From: UBA3792 sp045114775
Lineage (GTDB): Bacteria > Bacillota > Clostridia > Christensenellales > CAG-138
Length of the DNA: 45,672 bases
Assembly (NCBI GenBank): GCA_045114775.1
Contig: JBGULC010000040.1
Coordinates: forward strand, 1-45,672
Direction of reading: 5' to 3'
The notes below the pieces were generated by a model. That model ran no database searches. It was not told where the DNA came from and worked only from the letters and a program-made list of their open reading frames with translations. Both the position numbers and the translations under genes were made by a program. Positions 34,615 through 45,300 of this stretch are shown piece by piece. Position 1 is the stretch's first letter. The number at the start of each line of letters is the position of its first letter.

Positions 34615-34643
34615 GAAAGCAGTCGGATGTCGGCTGCTTTCTT
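34615..34643 (+). terminator. Probable terminator after glgA
   Basis: Stem GAAAGCAG (34615-34622) with CTGCTTTC (34634-34641), followed by only two T's. It may allow read-through into the kinase-like gene. Confidence 0.5.
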
Positions 34644-34670
34644 CAAACATAAAACAGGGAGGAACCGTAT

Positions 34671-36740
34671 ATGGCAGGCGAAAGCAATCCGCCGATCCCG
34701 CAGGGATGGCAGCTTGAGGGCTTTCTCGGCAGCGGAAGCTGCGGCAGCGTATATCGGGTTATACGGCAATCGGACGGCGCACATGCCGCGCTGAAGGTCA
34801 TTCCGATCCCGATGGATGAGAATGAGATCCCGAGGCTTCGCAGCAAGGGATTTGAAGATAATGCGATTTCCCGATTATTGAGCAATCGATTAAGCGAAAT
34901 ATTCGATAAATATGATTTATTGGCAAAGATGAACGGTGAAGCGAACATCGTTTCGATCGTCGATGTTCTGTACATACGTTCTCAGGATGGGTCCGGCTGC
35001 ACCGTTTCCGTTCTGATGGAGGAGCTGACGCCGTTGTGCGATACGTTGGATTACAGCTTTTCTGAGCAGCGCGCGGTCGCGATCGGCTGCGATCTTCTCA
35101 AAGCGCTTGAGGTATATGCACAGTATCGGCTTATACACGGTGCGATTAAGCCGGAAAATGTTCTGGTTTCCGGTTCCGGAGTGTATAAGCTCTCTGATTT
35201 CGGCGTTTCAGAGTTTCTCGGGAACAAAGCACTTGAAATCGTCGGTGACGCCTGTGATTTCACGGCGCCGGAGATCTTTCTCGGCAGAGAATATGACGTA
35301 CGCGCAGACGTATACTCTGTCGGTCTGCTCCTCTATTGGCTCTGCAACGATTTCCGGATCCCGTTCCTGCCTGCACCGGAAGAGCCTCTGAATGACAAAG
35401 ACTTTGAGGATGCTGTTGCAAGGCGTATGTCCGGAGGCGTGATCCCGGAACCAAAGTACGGAAGCAAAGCACTGAAGGAGATCATTGCAAAAGCATGCGC
35501 CTACGATCCGAAGGACCGTTATGGCAGCGCACCGGCCATGTACAGAGAGCTCAGCCTTCTTGTCATGAATAATAAGGCACAGGTACCGATCGATCCGATC
35601 ACAATCCCGCAGCAGCCTGGGATGCGACTTTACGCCGAACCGGTCGTCCGGGAACGACGGCCCGTACAGCGTAAAGAGACGATCCCGACAGAGGCGCAGA
35701 ACGACGGTTCGATCCTGTTGTTTGAGGATGATTTTGCAGAACGCCGCAGAGCCGTGCAGGAGCGTCTTCCGGATAAAACGGTACAGAAAAAGAAGCGTGC
35801 AGCCTTCGGTTTCATAGCGGCGATTGCAGGATTGATCCTTGTCGCGCTTGCAAGCGTTGCTGTTGCGATCATCGTGATCACGAACAATAGGGATACTGCA
35901 CGAAACAGCTCGAAAAGAAGTGAAGCGTCCCGAATACCTACGACTTTAATCAAAACGGATACGCCTACTCCCTCTGCGGCTCCGACAGTGACGACGACTC
36001 CCTCATCGATCGTAGTTCATGTAACAGACACGTATACGCCTTCGTCAAAGCCTACCGCTACGGAGCCAACGCCGGCGGTTGAAACGGCGACGCCGACAAA
36101 TACTCCAAGTCCAACGCCGGAACCGACACCCGAACCGACTTTTGTGCCGGTTCCTGAGACAGACGATGCGCCTTCCGATGCTGATTTTACGTTTGACGGG
36201 CAGAAAGCGCAGGACGCGAATTACAAATGCTGCTACATCAATCCGTCATGGAAAGCATATTTCAACGATATAAATGAAGAGCTGATTCCCGATGAAAGCC
36301 GTTTGATGCGGAACACAAAGGTCACAATACGGGCATTGTATAAAGGATTTGCATTGGTTGAGATCAAGGACGGACGAGAAGGATGGGTAAACGCATCCTT
36401 CCTGTATGCGGCATGGATGCATAACAGTACATTCAACCCCGCTCTTACAGTACAGATCGCGGACGGTCTTGAAACGCCTCTGTCTTATGAGGTTCTGGGA
36501 GAGTTTCTGATCAGAACAACGAAATCGAGCTCCGGCAATATCCGCAAAAATCCGTATGTCCCGGAGAAGATGGATCCGCCGCTTCCGGACAACCGCATCA
36601 TGAGTGTTCCGAAAGGAACACGGTTTACTCTGCTTGCGCAGCGAACGATAGATGGGAAACGGTGGTATTTCTGTATGAAACAAGCCTCAAAAGGACAGGA
36701 ACCGGTTTATTGCTGGATCAACGAATCCAATTTCAATTAG
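34671..36740 (+). CDS. Membrane Ser/Thr kinase-like protein (predicted pseudokinase) with SH3-type ectodomains
   Basis: 689 residues; GGGAGG upstream. The kinase-like domain spans about 14-295: glycine loop LGSGSCGSV (19-27), Lys42 (ALKVI), DFG (176-178) and APE (199-201). The catalytic loop, usually HRDIKPEN, reads HGAIKPEN: Asp is Ala158 (codon GCG, 35142-35144). Lys160 and Asn163 remain. A membrane segment (about 378-405) follows, then a Thr/Pro linker (about 425-500), and two SH3-like domains (about 540-600 and 615-689; TIRALYKGFALVEIKDGREGWVN in the first). The layout resembles PASTA-kinase relatives with other sensors. Without the Asp it probably binds nucleotide but does not transfer phosphate efficiently. 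It stands between glgA and the parS/parAB locus. Confidence 0.85.
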   Translation: MAGESNPPIPQGWQLEGFLGSGSCGSVYRVIRQSDGAHAALKVIPIPMDENEIPRLRSKGFEDNAISRLLSNRLSEIFDKYDLLAKMNGEANIVSIVDVLYIRSQDGSGCTVSVLMEELTPLCDTLDYSFSEQRAVAIGCDLLKALEVYAQYRLIHGAIKPENVLVSGSGVYKLSDFGVSEFLGNKALEIVGDACDFTAPEIFLGREYDVRADVYSVGLLLYWLCNDFRIPFLPAPEEPLNDKDFEDAVARRMSGGVIPEPKYGSKALKEIIAKACAYDPKDRYGSAPAMYRELSLLVMNNKAQVPIDPITIPQQPGMRLYAEPVVRERRPVQRKETIPTEAQNDGSILLFEDDFAERRRAVQERLPDKTVQKKKRAAFGFIAAIAGLILVALASVAVAIIVITNNRDTARNSSKRSEASRIPTTLIKTDTPTPSAAPTVTTTPSSIVVHVTDTYTPSSKPTATEPTPAVETATPTNTPSPTPEPTPEPTFVPVPETDDAPSDADFTFDGQKAQDANYKCCYINPSWKAYFNDINEELIPDESRLMRNTKVTIRALYKGFALVEIKDGREGWVNASFLYAAWMHNSTFNPALTVQIADGLETPLSYEVLGEFLIRTTKSSSGNIRKNPYVPEKMDPPLPDNRIMSVPKGTRFTLLAQRTIDGKRWYFCMKQASKGQEPVYCWINESNFN

Positions 36741-36786
36741 TTTAGAAAACGTTACAGTGGGGAACGGAGAGATCCGTTCCCTTATT

Positions 36787-36802
36787 TGTTTCACGTGAAA
36801 CA
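36787..36802. other. parS: parS site 1
   Basis: TGTTTCACGTGAAACA, an exact match to the 16-bp Spo0J/ParB binding consensus. It lies between the kinase-like gene and parA. Confidence 0.97.
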
Positions 36803-36825
36803 AGAGAAGATTCGGCAGCCAAGGA

Positions 36826-36841
36826 TGTTTCACGTGAAACA
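36826..36841. other. parS: parS site 2
   Basis: A second exact TGTTTCACGTGAAACA, 39 bp from the first (start to start), upstream of the parA promoter. Closely paired sites favour ParB loading and SMC recruitment near the origin. Confidence 0.97.
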
Positions 36842-36888
36842 CAGAATGAATTTCGGTTTGAAACAGCAGATAAATTGTAATAACGCTC

Positions 36889-36917
36889 TTGCAAACGTCG
36901 ATACGTTACGCTATAAT
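36889..36917 (+). promoter_or_regulatory. parAB promoter
   Basis: TTGCAA (36889-36894), 17-bp spacer, TATAAT (36912-36917). It starts 47 bp after parS site 2, so ParB spreading could affect it. Confidence 0.8.
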
Positions 36918-36937
36918 GGGTAGGAAAAGGAGCGTTT

Positions 36938-37702
36938 ATGGGCAAGATCATCTCAATTACAAATCAAAAAGGCGGCGTTGGGAAGACGACGACCGCAATT
37001 AACCTGAGTGCATGTGTCGCACAGGAGGGGAAACATGTCCTGCTCGTCGATCTCGATCCGCAGGGAAACAGCACAAGCGGTCTCGGTATTGCAAAGAAAA
37101 AGGATATGCCGTGCAGCTATGATGTATTGATCGACGATATACCGGCAGAAGACGCGATCCGGCATACCATGATCGATACATTGGACGTTTTGCCGTCACG
37201 TATCGAGCTTGCGGGCGCTGAAGTGGAACTTGTCTCCATGATGGCGCGCGAGCAGCGGCTGAAACAAACGCTTGAACCGATCGCGGACCGTTACGATTAT
37301 ATTTTCATAGACTGTCCCCCGTCGCTCGGATTGTTGACACTGAATGCGCTGACCGCTTCCGATTCATTGCTGGTACCGATCCAGTGCGAATACTATGCGC
37401 TGGAGGGACTTTCGCAATTGATGAATACCGTCAAGCTGGTGCGCAGGAATCTGAACGGCAAGCTCGACATACAGGGTGTAGTTCTGACGATGTTCTCATC
37501 GCGCTTGAATCTTTGCGTGCAGGTCGTTGAGGAAGTCAAGAAATATTTCCGTGAGAAAGTCTATAACACGATTATTCCGCGTTCGGTCCGTATGAGTGAG
37601 GCGCCGAGCCACGGGTTGCCGATCACGCTGTACGACGCGCGCAATATCGGCGCAAAGGCGTATGTAAATTTAGCGAAAGAATTCATCGAACGGGAGGGTT
37701 AA
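36938..37702 (+). CDS. parA: Chromosome partitioning ATPase ParA/Soj
   Basis: 254 residues. Deviant Walker A KGGVGKTTT (11-19), the LVDLDPQGNSTSGLG segment (Walker A' type) and FIDCPPSLGLLTLNAL (Walker B) are all seen, and the length is typical of chromosomal Soj. It moves ParB-parS complexes and, in B. subtilis, also controls DnaA. parB follows after 3 nt. Confidence 0.97.
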   Translation: MGKIISITNQKGGVGKTTTAINLSACVAQEGKHVLLVDLDPQGNSTSGLGIAKKKDMPCSYDVLIDDIPAEDAIRHTMIDTLDVLPSRIELAGAEVELVSMMAREQRLKQTLEPIADRYDYIFIDCPPSLGLLTLNALTASDSLLVPIQCEYYALEGLSQLMNTVKLVRRNLNGKLDIQGVVLTMFSSRLNLCVQVVEEVKKYFREKVYNTIIPRSVRMSEAPSHGLPITLYDARNIGAKAYVNLAKEFIEREG

Positions 37703-37705
37703 TAT

Positions 37706-38563
37706 ATGACAGCAAAGAACAAAGGCCTCGGGCGCGGGCTGGATGCGCTTCTGGACGAGATCGAAACGCCGGAGCAAGATCAATCGGGTAAAATCGAAGT
37801 CGATCTCTATGACATTGACACGAATCCGGATCAGCCGCGCAAAACATTCGACCCGGAGAAGCTTGCGGAGCTGGCAGGATCTATCAAGCGGCATGGCGTC
37901 GTACAGCCGATCTTAGTGCGTAAAAACGGCGCACGGTATACCATTGTGGCCGGCGAACGCCGTTACCGTGCAGCGCGGCAGGCAGGACTTATGACGGTCC
38001 CGGTCGTTGTGACAAACGTCGATGAAGACGCGCTTATGGAGATCTCGCTCGTTGAGAATATCCAGCGCGAAAACCTGAACCCGATCGAAGAAGCCGCGGC
38101 GATCCGTTTACTGATGCAGCAGCACGATCTGACACAGGAAGAGGTATCCGAACGCGTCGGCAAGAGCCGTCCCGCGATCGCGAACGCGCTGCGACTGCTG
38201 ACGCTGGCGAAGTCGGTGCAAAAGCTCGTGAAGGACGGTCGTCTTTCCGCAGGCCACGGCAAAATGCTCGCAGGCGTCGGCGATCCGCGTCTGCAGATGG
38301 AACTTGCGGAAAAGTGTGTGGAAGGAGACTGGTCGGTGCGCAGGCTTGAAGACGAGCTGCGGTTTGCCGAGATGCCGAAGCGCAAACACAAAGAAAAGCA
38401 GGAGCAGACGCCGGAATTCCGCAACGCCATGCACCGGATGCGCGCCGAGCTCGGGACCAAGGTTTCGGTGCAGGGCAGCGAGGACAAGGGCAAGCTGGTC
38501 ATTCACTATTATTCGCGTGAGGACCTTGATCGGATATACCGTGTGATCGTAGGAAACGAATAA
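37706..38563 (+). CDS. parB: Chromosome partitioning protein ParB/Spo0J
   Basis: 285 residues. N-terminus KGLGRGLDALLDE (ParA-activating type), then the CTPase domain with NPDQPRKTF and GERRYRAA (83-90), a helix-turn-helix for parS (about 130-165, LTQEEVSERVGKSRPAIAN), and a C-terminal dimerisation segment (about 240-285). It binds the two parS sites 0.9 kb upstream, forms a sliding clamp with CTP and recruits SMC. Basic linker PKRKHKEKQE near 228-238. Confidence 0.97.
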   Translation: MTAKNKGLGRGLDALLDEIETPEQDQSGKIEVDLYDIDTNPDQPRKTFDPEKLAELAGSIKRHGVVQPILVRKNGARYTIVAGERRYRAARQAGLMTVPVVVTNVDEDALMEISLVENIQRENLNPIEEAAAIRLLMQQHDLTQEEVSERVGKSRPAIANALRLLTLAKSVQKLVKDGRLSAGHGKMLAGVGDPRLQMELAEKCVEGDWSVRRLEDELRFAEMPKRKHKEKQEQTPEFRNAMHRMRAELGTKVSVQGSEDKGKLVIHYYSREDLDRIYRVIVGNE

Positions 38564-38581
38564 TTGAGTATTTTATATTAT

Positions 38582-38607
38582 AAGGAGCGGGAAACCGTTC
38601 CTTTTTT
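38582..38607 (+). terminator. Terminator after parB
   Basis: A 9-bp stem with one wobble and a GAAA tetraloop (38582-38590, 38595-38603), followed by T's. Confidence 0.88.
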
Positions 38608-39241
38608 GTGCTGTGTATACGGATATCGATCTTTCCCTGTCGGCGCTCTTTCAGAAAAAGACAATGGTTGCAACGGGGTGTTCAGGCTGCATTCTCTGAA
38701 TCTGCTGCATTCTCTGAATCTATGGAAGTCTCTTGCATTCACAGTACAGAAAACGCATCGGAAGTGTGTGTTTCGGCATGTTCCGTATTCCCTGCATAAT
38801 AACGCGGCTGTATTTGCCTGGCCTGTGCGCGGGAATGCGTCAAAAAAGCGTGTCCGGAGATTATTATCTCACGATCGCGGGCAAGGTTTCCTGCGGAAGC
38901 GTCGCTAAAACATGAGGACAGGTTACATCCATGCGATGTACGGTCAACAGAAAAAAACATGTACAATTGCGGAAAGATAAATGTACAGACAAATACCGAT
39001 GAAAGATTGAAATGTATAGACAATTTCGGCAGTTGTCGGGTGTTATGCCGGATTTCCCGTTACGGATCCGGTTGAAAAAAACTGAAAATTTAAGCGAACA
39101 AATTGTTCAAAACGCCCCCATTTTCCATGTACAGTAAAATATACTTTATGAATAAATTGGCAGTACCACAATATCTTGTGTTTAAAGCCGGTAATAATGC
39201 ATATTTTCCGAAATATAACGCTTTATTCACATAAAAAACCC
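38608..39241. other. Intergenic region with repeats, no gene seen
   Basis: About 630 bp without a convincing gene; short open frames here have no ribosome site or recognisable product. It turns AT-rich after about 38930. It holds an 18-bp tandem repeat (38686-38721), four spaced ATGTAC/ATGTATA-type words (38936, 38959, 38981, 39012, with another at 39127), and a TTATGCCG-hairpin-AAAAAACTGA element (39043-39085) resembling one in the leader of the next gene. Confidence 0.6.
38686..38721 (+). repeat. 18-bp perfect tandem repeat, two copies
   Basis: GCTGCATTCTCTGAATCT at 38686-38703 is repeated exactly at 38704-38721. Confidence 0.9.
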
Positions 39242-39270
39242 TTGCAATTCCAAGCTGGATAACCTATAAT
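39242..39270 (+). promoter_or_regulatory. Promoter of the giant surface protein gene
   Basis: TTGCAA (39242-39247), 17-bp spacer, TATAAT (39265-39270). Predicted leader about 119 nt. Confidence 0.8.
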
Positions 39271-39276
39271 AGCATA

Positions 39277-39395
39277 GGATTATATCATACCCATGCTATG
39301 GGCTAAATTATGCCGTCCCGGCGAAAGCCGGGTAAAAAACTGAGAGTTATTCTTATAATACTTTCGCGAAAAACAGACACGGAGGAATTGGAGAA
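39277..39395 (+). promoter_or_regulatory. Structured 5' leader of the giant surface protein gene
   Basis: The leader holds a GNRA-capped hairpin CCCGGC-GAAA-GCCGGG (39317-39332) and a small hairpin CCCAT-GCT-ATGGG (39290-39302). A near-perfect inverted repeat (ATAGCATAGG at 39270-39279 with CCCATGCTAT at 39290-39299) overlaps the transcription start. Neither hairpin has a T tract. I do not recognise a known riboswitch class. The ribosome site GGAGG is at 39381-39385. Confidence 0.5.
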
Positions 39396-42300
39396 ATGTC
39401 TAAGATGCACAAGATCCTGTTCGGCAGACGCACATGGGCGATCATCGTTTCGATCGTCATGGTATTGCAGCTGCTCCCGATCGCAACCATCGCTGACGTC
39501 ACAATGAGCGACACGATCGATGTAGAATCGACCGAGCCCGCTCGTAATGTGGACGTTCACGGCGAGGATACGGTTTCCTATACGCCGGGCGGAAGCGACG
39601 GCAGGTTTGATCCGGGTGAGCTCCCGGGAAGACCGGATGAATCCACAGAGCCGGAAAATCCGGAGAACCCGGAAGAGCCGGTCGAGCCGGAAAACCCGGA
39701 GAACCCGGAAGAGCCGGTCGAGCCGGAAAATCCGGAGAACCCGGAAAACCCGGAAGAGCCGGAAAACCCGGAAGAGCCGGTTGAGCCGGAAAACCCGGAG
39801 AACCCGGAAGAGCCGGAAGAACCGGAAAACCCGGAGAACCCGGAAAATCCGGAAAACCCGGACAACAACGAGGATCCGAATGCAGCGCCCGACCATCCGT
39901 CGGCAGACCTCTATATACCCGTTATCTTTTCGGACAGGGACGGAAATGTTCTTGCCCGTAAGCTCGTTTTGGCAGGAACGGCAATCGGCGAGCTTCCCGA
40001 GGCGCCCGAAGTCGAGGGTCATGCGTTTATCGGTTGGTATACCGACGACGGCATGCACGTCTATTCGACGACGATCGTCAACGGCATGTTGCGGATCAAA
40101 GCCTACTATGAAGGCGACGAGCTTCCGGCGAATGAGCCCGAAGACGGCGATGCGGAACCGCAGGCGGCGTATCCGGGCGATTACTACCTCGCCGGCAGCA
40201 TCAACGGCTGGGCGACCAACGACGCGAGCTATAAACTCTACGATAACCCGTCTACCCCGGGCGAGTACATGATCTCGCCGGTATACTTCACCGCAGGCGA
40301 TGAATTCAAGATCACCGACGGCAGCAACTGGTATCCTGCGGGCAACTACTATATCAACGAGACGGGCAAGTACAGCGTCTACTTCACGCCGAGCACGGAG
40401 CACGTCTTCGCGGATAAGGTCAGCGCTGCGTGGACCGTCACGTTCATGAACGGCGACACGACCGTCGAGACGAGACTCGTCGCCGACGGCGAGGCGGTCG
40501 GCACGCTTCCCGCGGATCCCGAAGGACCCGAAGGCAGCGTCTTCGACAAGTGGGTTTCCGGCGGCGAAGAAGTGACCGCGGAAACGCTCGTCACGGACAA
40601 CATGACGGTCGAGGCGCAGTACCTCGAAACCTGGAAGGTCACGTTCTATAACCGCGACGCGGAAGTGCATACCACGATCTACGTCGTAAAGGGCGAGGCC
40701 ATCGGCGATCAGCTCCCGGCAACGATCGCGCGTGAAGACTATATTGCATACTGGGCGGTCGGTGAGATCATTTCCGGCGGTCAGGGCCAGGAGATCAGCG
40801 TGACCGGTCCCCGCATCGACGCATCTTACATCCCCACGGCCGATACGACCGTCGTTCCGGACTACGAGAAGATCACCTACACCATCACCTTCTATACGGA
40901 TGATACAAAGAGCACAGTTTATGACACCAGGACGGTCACGGCGGACACCAGCTACTGCCTGAACGACATTCCCGCAGTTCCTGCCGTACAGGGCAGCCTC
41001 GGCAAGTGGGTCTATGCAGGCGGCGATTTCTCCAACCGTACCTCTGCGAAGGAGAATGCAGTCGACGGCAATCTGGACGTCTGGCCCGTATACGAGAAGA
41101 ACGTCTTCACCGTTGTCTTCATGGTGGAAGGCAGCAGCTACAAGACCGAGCAGTATAATAAGAACGATGAACTTGTCCTCCCCGCGGATCCCGTGGTCGA
41201 AGGCAAGGAATTTGTGCAATGGACATACAACGGTCAACCGATCAGCGCAGGCACCCCGGTTACCTCCGATATGGAGATCATTGCGGAGTTTGAGGACGAA
41301 TACTACGTCCGCTTCGTCATTCTTGACGACGACGGCGTAACGGTCATCGAAACCCTGTCGCAGTACTTCCGTACCGAAGGCGAAGCCATCGGCACCATGC
41401 CGCAGGATCCGTTCATCGAGGGCAAGATCTTCGAGAAGTGGATCGATCAGGACACCGGCGAAGAAGTTACCGCGGATACGGTCGTCAACGGCAACATCAC
41501 CGCCGTTGCGCAGTTCCGTACCGTCGATGTTTATAACATCACGGTGGAATACTACTATATCGGCAGTTCCGGTGAAGTCATCTTCAGCACCGAACTTCTG
41601 CAGGTAGAACACAGCGAGCTGCCGTATACGATCACGGCGCCCTCCACGACGAAGACGGATCCCAACGAGGTCTCCGGCGCGCCGGTCTACTATCCGGAAA
41701 CGCCGACGGTTGAAGTCAAAGAATCCGATTTCGATACGGACAAGCATTGCCTGGTCCGGGTCAAGTACGTTCCGTACACGGCGGTCTATGACTTTGTGTA
41801 CATGCTGAAAGATCTCACCGGCAACGGTTATACCGAGATCGACAGACAGAGCAACGTACAGGGCGTTCTGAACAGCTACGTCACCCCGACGGTCAAGACC
41901 TTTGACTTTGCGGTGCTTGAGCTTGCCGAAGGCGCGACCATCACCTCTACCGGTATGAATGGTCAGCCGAAGCAGGAGCTGAAAGTCTACTATACCCGCA
42001 AGAACTTCCAGCTGACCTACGAAACCAACGGCGGTTCCTACGTCGGCGGCGTCACCGTGCCTTACGGCACCGAGCAGGCGGTCACCGAAACCGTCCCGAC
42101 CCGCGACGGCTACACCTTCGACGGCTGGTATCTGGATGAGGAACTGACGCAGGCGGCGGGCAGCACGGTCACCGTCAACGACAACACCACGCTCTATGCA
42201 AAGTGGACCGGCAACAATGTTAACTTGACGGTTGTCTTCATGTTCGAGAAGTACAACGACGCCGGAACGGAATCCTCCTTTGTATACGATAACTCTGATA

Positions 42301-45300
42301 CATATACTGGTCCTGTCGGCATGACCGTATACGGAAACAACAGCGGCATCGATGACAAGACCAGAACCGGCTGGGAAAAGGACGACGAACGTAACGCGGC
42401 TTCCAGCGTTACGATCGCGGCTGATGGTTCTTCCGTACTGTATGTGTACTATAAACTGGTAGAGTATACGTTCCAGTTCTGCCCGGGTTCTTACGGTAAC
42501 TATGGTAATGTCACTGCCACATTGAACGGCGATACAAAGACCGGTACTAATATATTTACATATACAATGACCGTCAAACTCGGTCAGAGTATCGGAACGA
42601 CTTGGCCGACCAGTGTAACGAATGCGTCCTTTAATTATTATGGTACCACATATCGTCCTACGTTCCAGGGATGGAAGCATACGGATGGTACGGTATATGT
42701 TACAAAGAGAACCATTGTTACTGCCGACATGCTGCCGGCAAGCGGTACAACAATAACATATACAGCTTCTTGGCTTTTCAATTCAGAGACGTATACCGTC
42801 AATTACTGGCTGCAGAACGCGGATGATGACGGATATACAAAGTCTGCTGAATACAGCCAGACGATTACTTCCAGCCAGGGCGGTATTAACCTCGGCGCTA
42901 AAGACATCACGGGTTATACCTATAACAGTGCAAAGGACGATCATGTCTATACCGGATACGGTAATAATAGATACATTATAGAGTACAATTTCTATTATGA
43001 CCGCGATACGTTCAAGATCGACTATTACTACGGCAGCAATCTGCTTGACACGATCGAGAACGTTAAGTTCGACGCGAACATCAACAAATCCCCGTACATC
43101 TGGACGCCCACCGCGGCGCAGTGCAGCGTGGACAGCGACTATACGTTCGCGGGATGGTATTCCGATTCCGGTCTGACCACGGAGTATACCTTCTCCACGA
43201 TGCCGGCGTCCAACCTCGTGCTCTACGCCAAGTGGACGGCGCCGAGTTTCACGGTCAGCTTTGTAGACGGTGAAGCCACTTCGACGAAACTGTTTGATGA
43301 TCAGTCGGTCGAAAAGTACAAGAAGGCGACGAACCCCGGCACACCCACCAAGGCGGGCTACGTCTTCGACGGTTGGTACACCACGGCGGACGGCAATGAT
43401 CTGTTTGACTTCGGCATGCAGATCACGGCGAATACCACGGTCTATGCGCACTGGACCCGCGCGACGCTGAGCTACGTCGTCCACTATGTGGATGAAAACA
43501 ACAATGCGGTTGCGCCGGACAAGGAAGTCTCCAACCCGAACTTCACGGTCGGTCAGAGCATCACGGAATCCGCGATCGCAGTCGCGGGCTATCGTCCGAC
43601 GACCAACACGGAGACGATCGAGCTTGCGGTTGAAGGCAACGAGATCACCTTCGTTTACGTGGAGAAAGGTGAATATACCAGCTATACGGTCAAGTATATT
43701 CTGGATCCGGCAGAATACCCCGGTGAAGAGATTGAGGTTGCCGCCGCAAAGACGGTTGAGAACGTTCCCGGCGACACGGCTTCCGTCATCGAGCTTGCAA
43801 AGGCGGTCGATTATACGGCGCTCTATGCGGCGCATCCCGAACTCCAGGGCATCGAGTTCTTCCCGGATGCGTCCGAAAAGACCTTTGTTCTGACGGCGAT
43901 CGAAGCGAACAACGTCTATACGTTCATTTATTCGAGCTACAAGAACGCGATTGTCACGGTCAACTTCGTCGACATGGACGGCACTCCGATCGTGACTGCG
44001 GATGTGCAGCACCTGAAGGTCGGCAAGACCTTTACTTTGGCGCGCACGCCGATCGCCGGCTGGGAGCTCAACAAGGCGGTCGAAGGCACCGCGTACAGCG
44101 GCACGGAGGCAGGTTCTTCCTATAAGATTACGGAAGCGAACGCGACGGACGGACTGACCTTTACCCTCTATTATCAGAAGAAGGTCACCATCACCGCCGT
44201 CAGCGCCAGCAAGCCGTACGATGGCACCACGCTGACGATGCCCGCGGCTCTCGCGGACCAGGTCATCGTGGACGGTCTGAAGGAAGGCGATTCGCTGACC
44301 GGTATCGAGTTCACTTATGCGAACAACGATTCGACCGATCCCATGGGTCGCCTGAACACGGGCGTCGCGACGGTCACGCCGAAGAACGCAACGATTACCC
44401 CGGCGCATCAAAACGCGAACTATTATACGATTCGCTACATCAACGGTACGCTCGAAGTCACCGCGATCAACGTTACGATCCGTATTGAGCCCGACCGTTG
44501 GACGAACGCGCCGTATACCGGCGAACAGTATCTGACCGGCTTCACCAACCCGGGCAAGATGTCTTGGGACAAGTACATCATGATCAGCCATGCGGGCTAT
44601 GCCACCGAATATCTCGATGATATTGTCGAGATGGTTAAGGGCTTGAGCAATGTTCATTCGGGCGCTGCAGCAGGTCTGGGATATTATGTAGAAGACGAAA
44701 AGGACGTCGGCGACTATACCTACACGCTGGATCTGACGTCTGCGCAGATGCCGAATGGCAGCGGCAACTACAGCGTCAGCTTGTACGTCCGTCCCGGCCG
44801 CTTGCAGATCGTCCCGAAAGAGCTGACGGTCACCACGGGCAGCGACAGCAAGGCATACGACGGCACGCCGCTGACGAAGGACGATGCGACGCTTTACGGT
44901 CTCGTTGCGGCGGATGAAGGCGTTGTCACCGTCACCGCAACCGGCAGTCAGACCGAGGTCGGCAACAGCGAGAATACCTACTTGATCGACTGGGGCACGG
45001 TCAACTCGAACAACTATACTATAAAGGAAGAACTCGGTACCCTGACGGTCACCGCGGCGACACTTACCGTCACGGTCAAGCCCATCGAAAAGGTGTACGA
45101 CGGCAGCGAGCAGGAAGGTCGTTCGTTCGTTGCTACCATCACCGGTACCGGTGAAACGATCGAGACCGACGATTACAAGATTGAAGGTCTCGGTAAGGGC
45201 GACATCCTGACGATCACCTATACCCCGTCTCACGGCACGGACGTAGATACCTATGAGAACGGTGCATTCGGCACGACGTTCACCATTGTGAATGCCGAGA

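Noticed and set aside
36742..36951. Minus-strand 69-codon frame over the parS sites
   Set aside because: Its content is dictated by the parS palindromes and the parA promoter.
38564..38908. 114-codon frame after parB
   Set aside because: It begins directly after the parB stop, runs through the parB terminator and the 18-bp tandem repeat, and resembles no protein.
39277..39395. Cyclic di-GMP riboswitch in the adhesin leader
   Set aside because: A GAAA-capped stem and GCCGGG recall that class, but its conserved core words are not present.
39648..39860. CRISPR-like repeats
   Set aside because: The repeats are contiguous, in frame and encode Pro-Glu-Asn units; there are no spacers.
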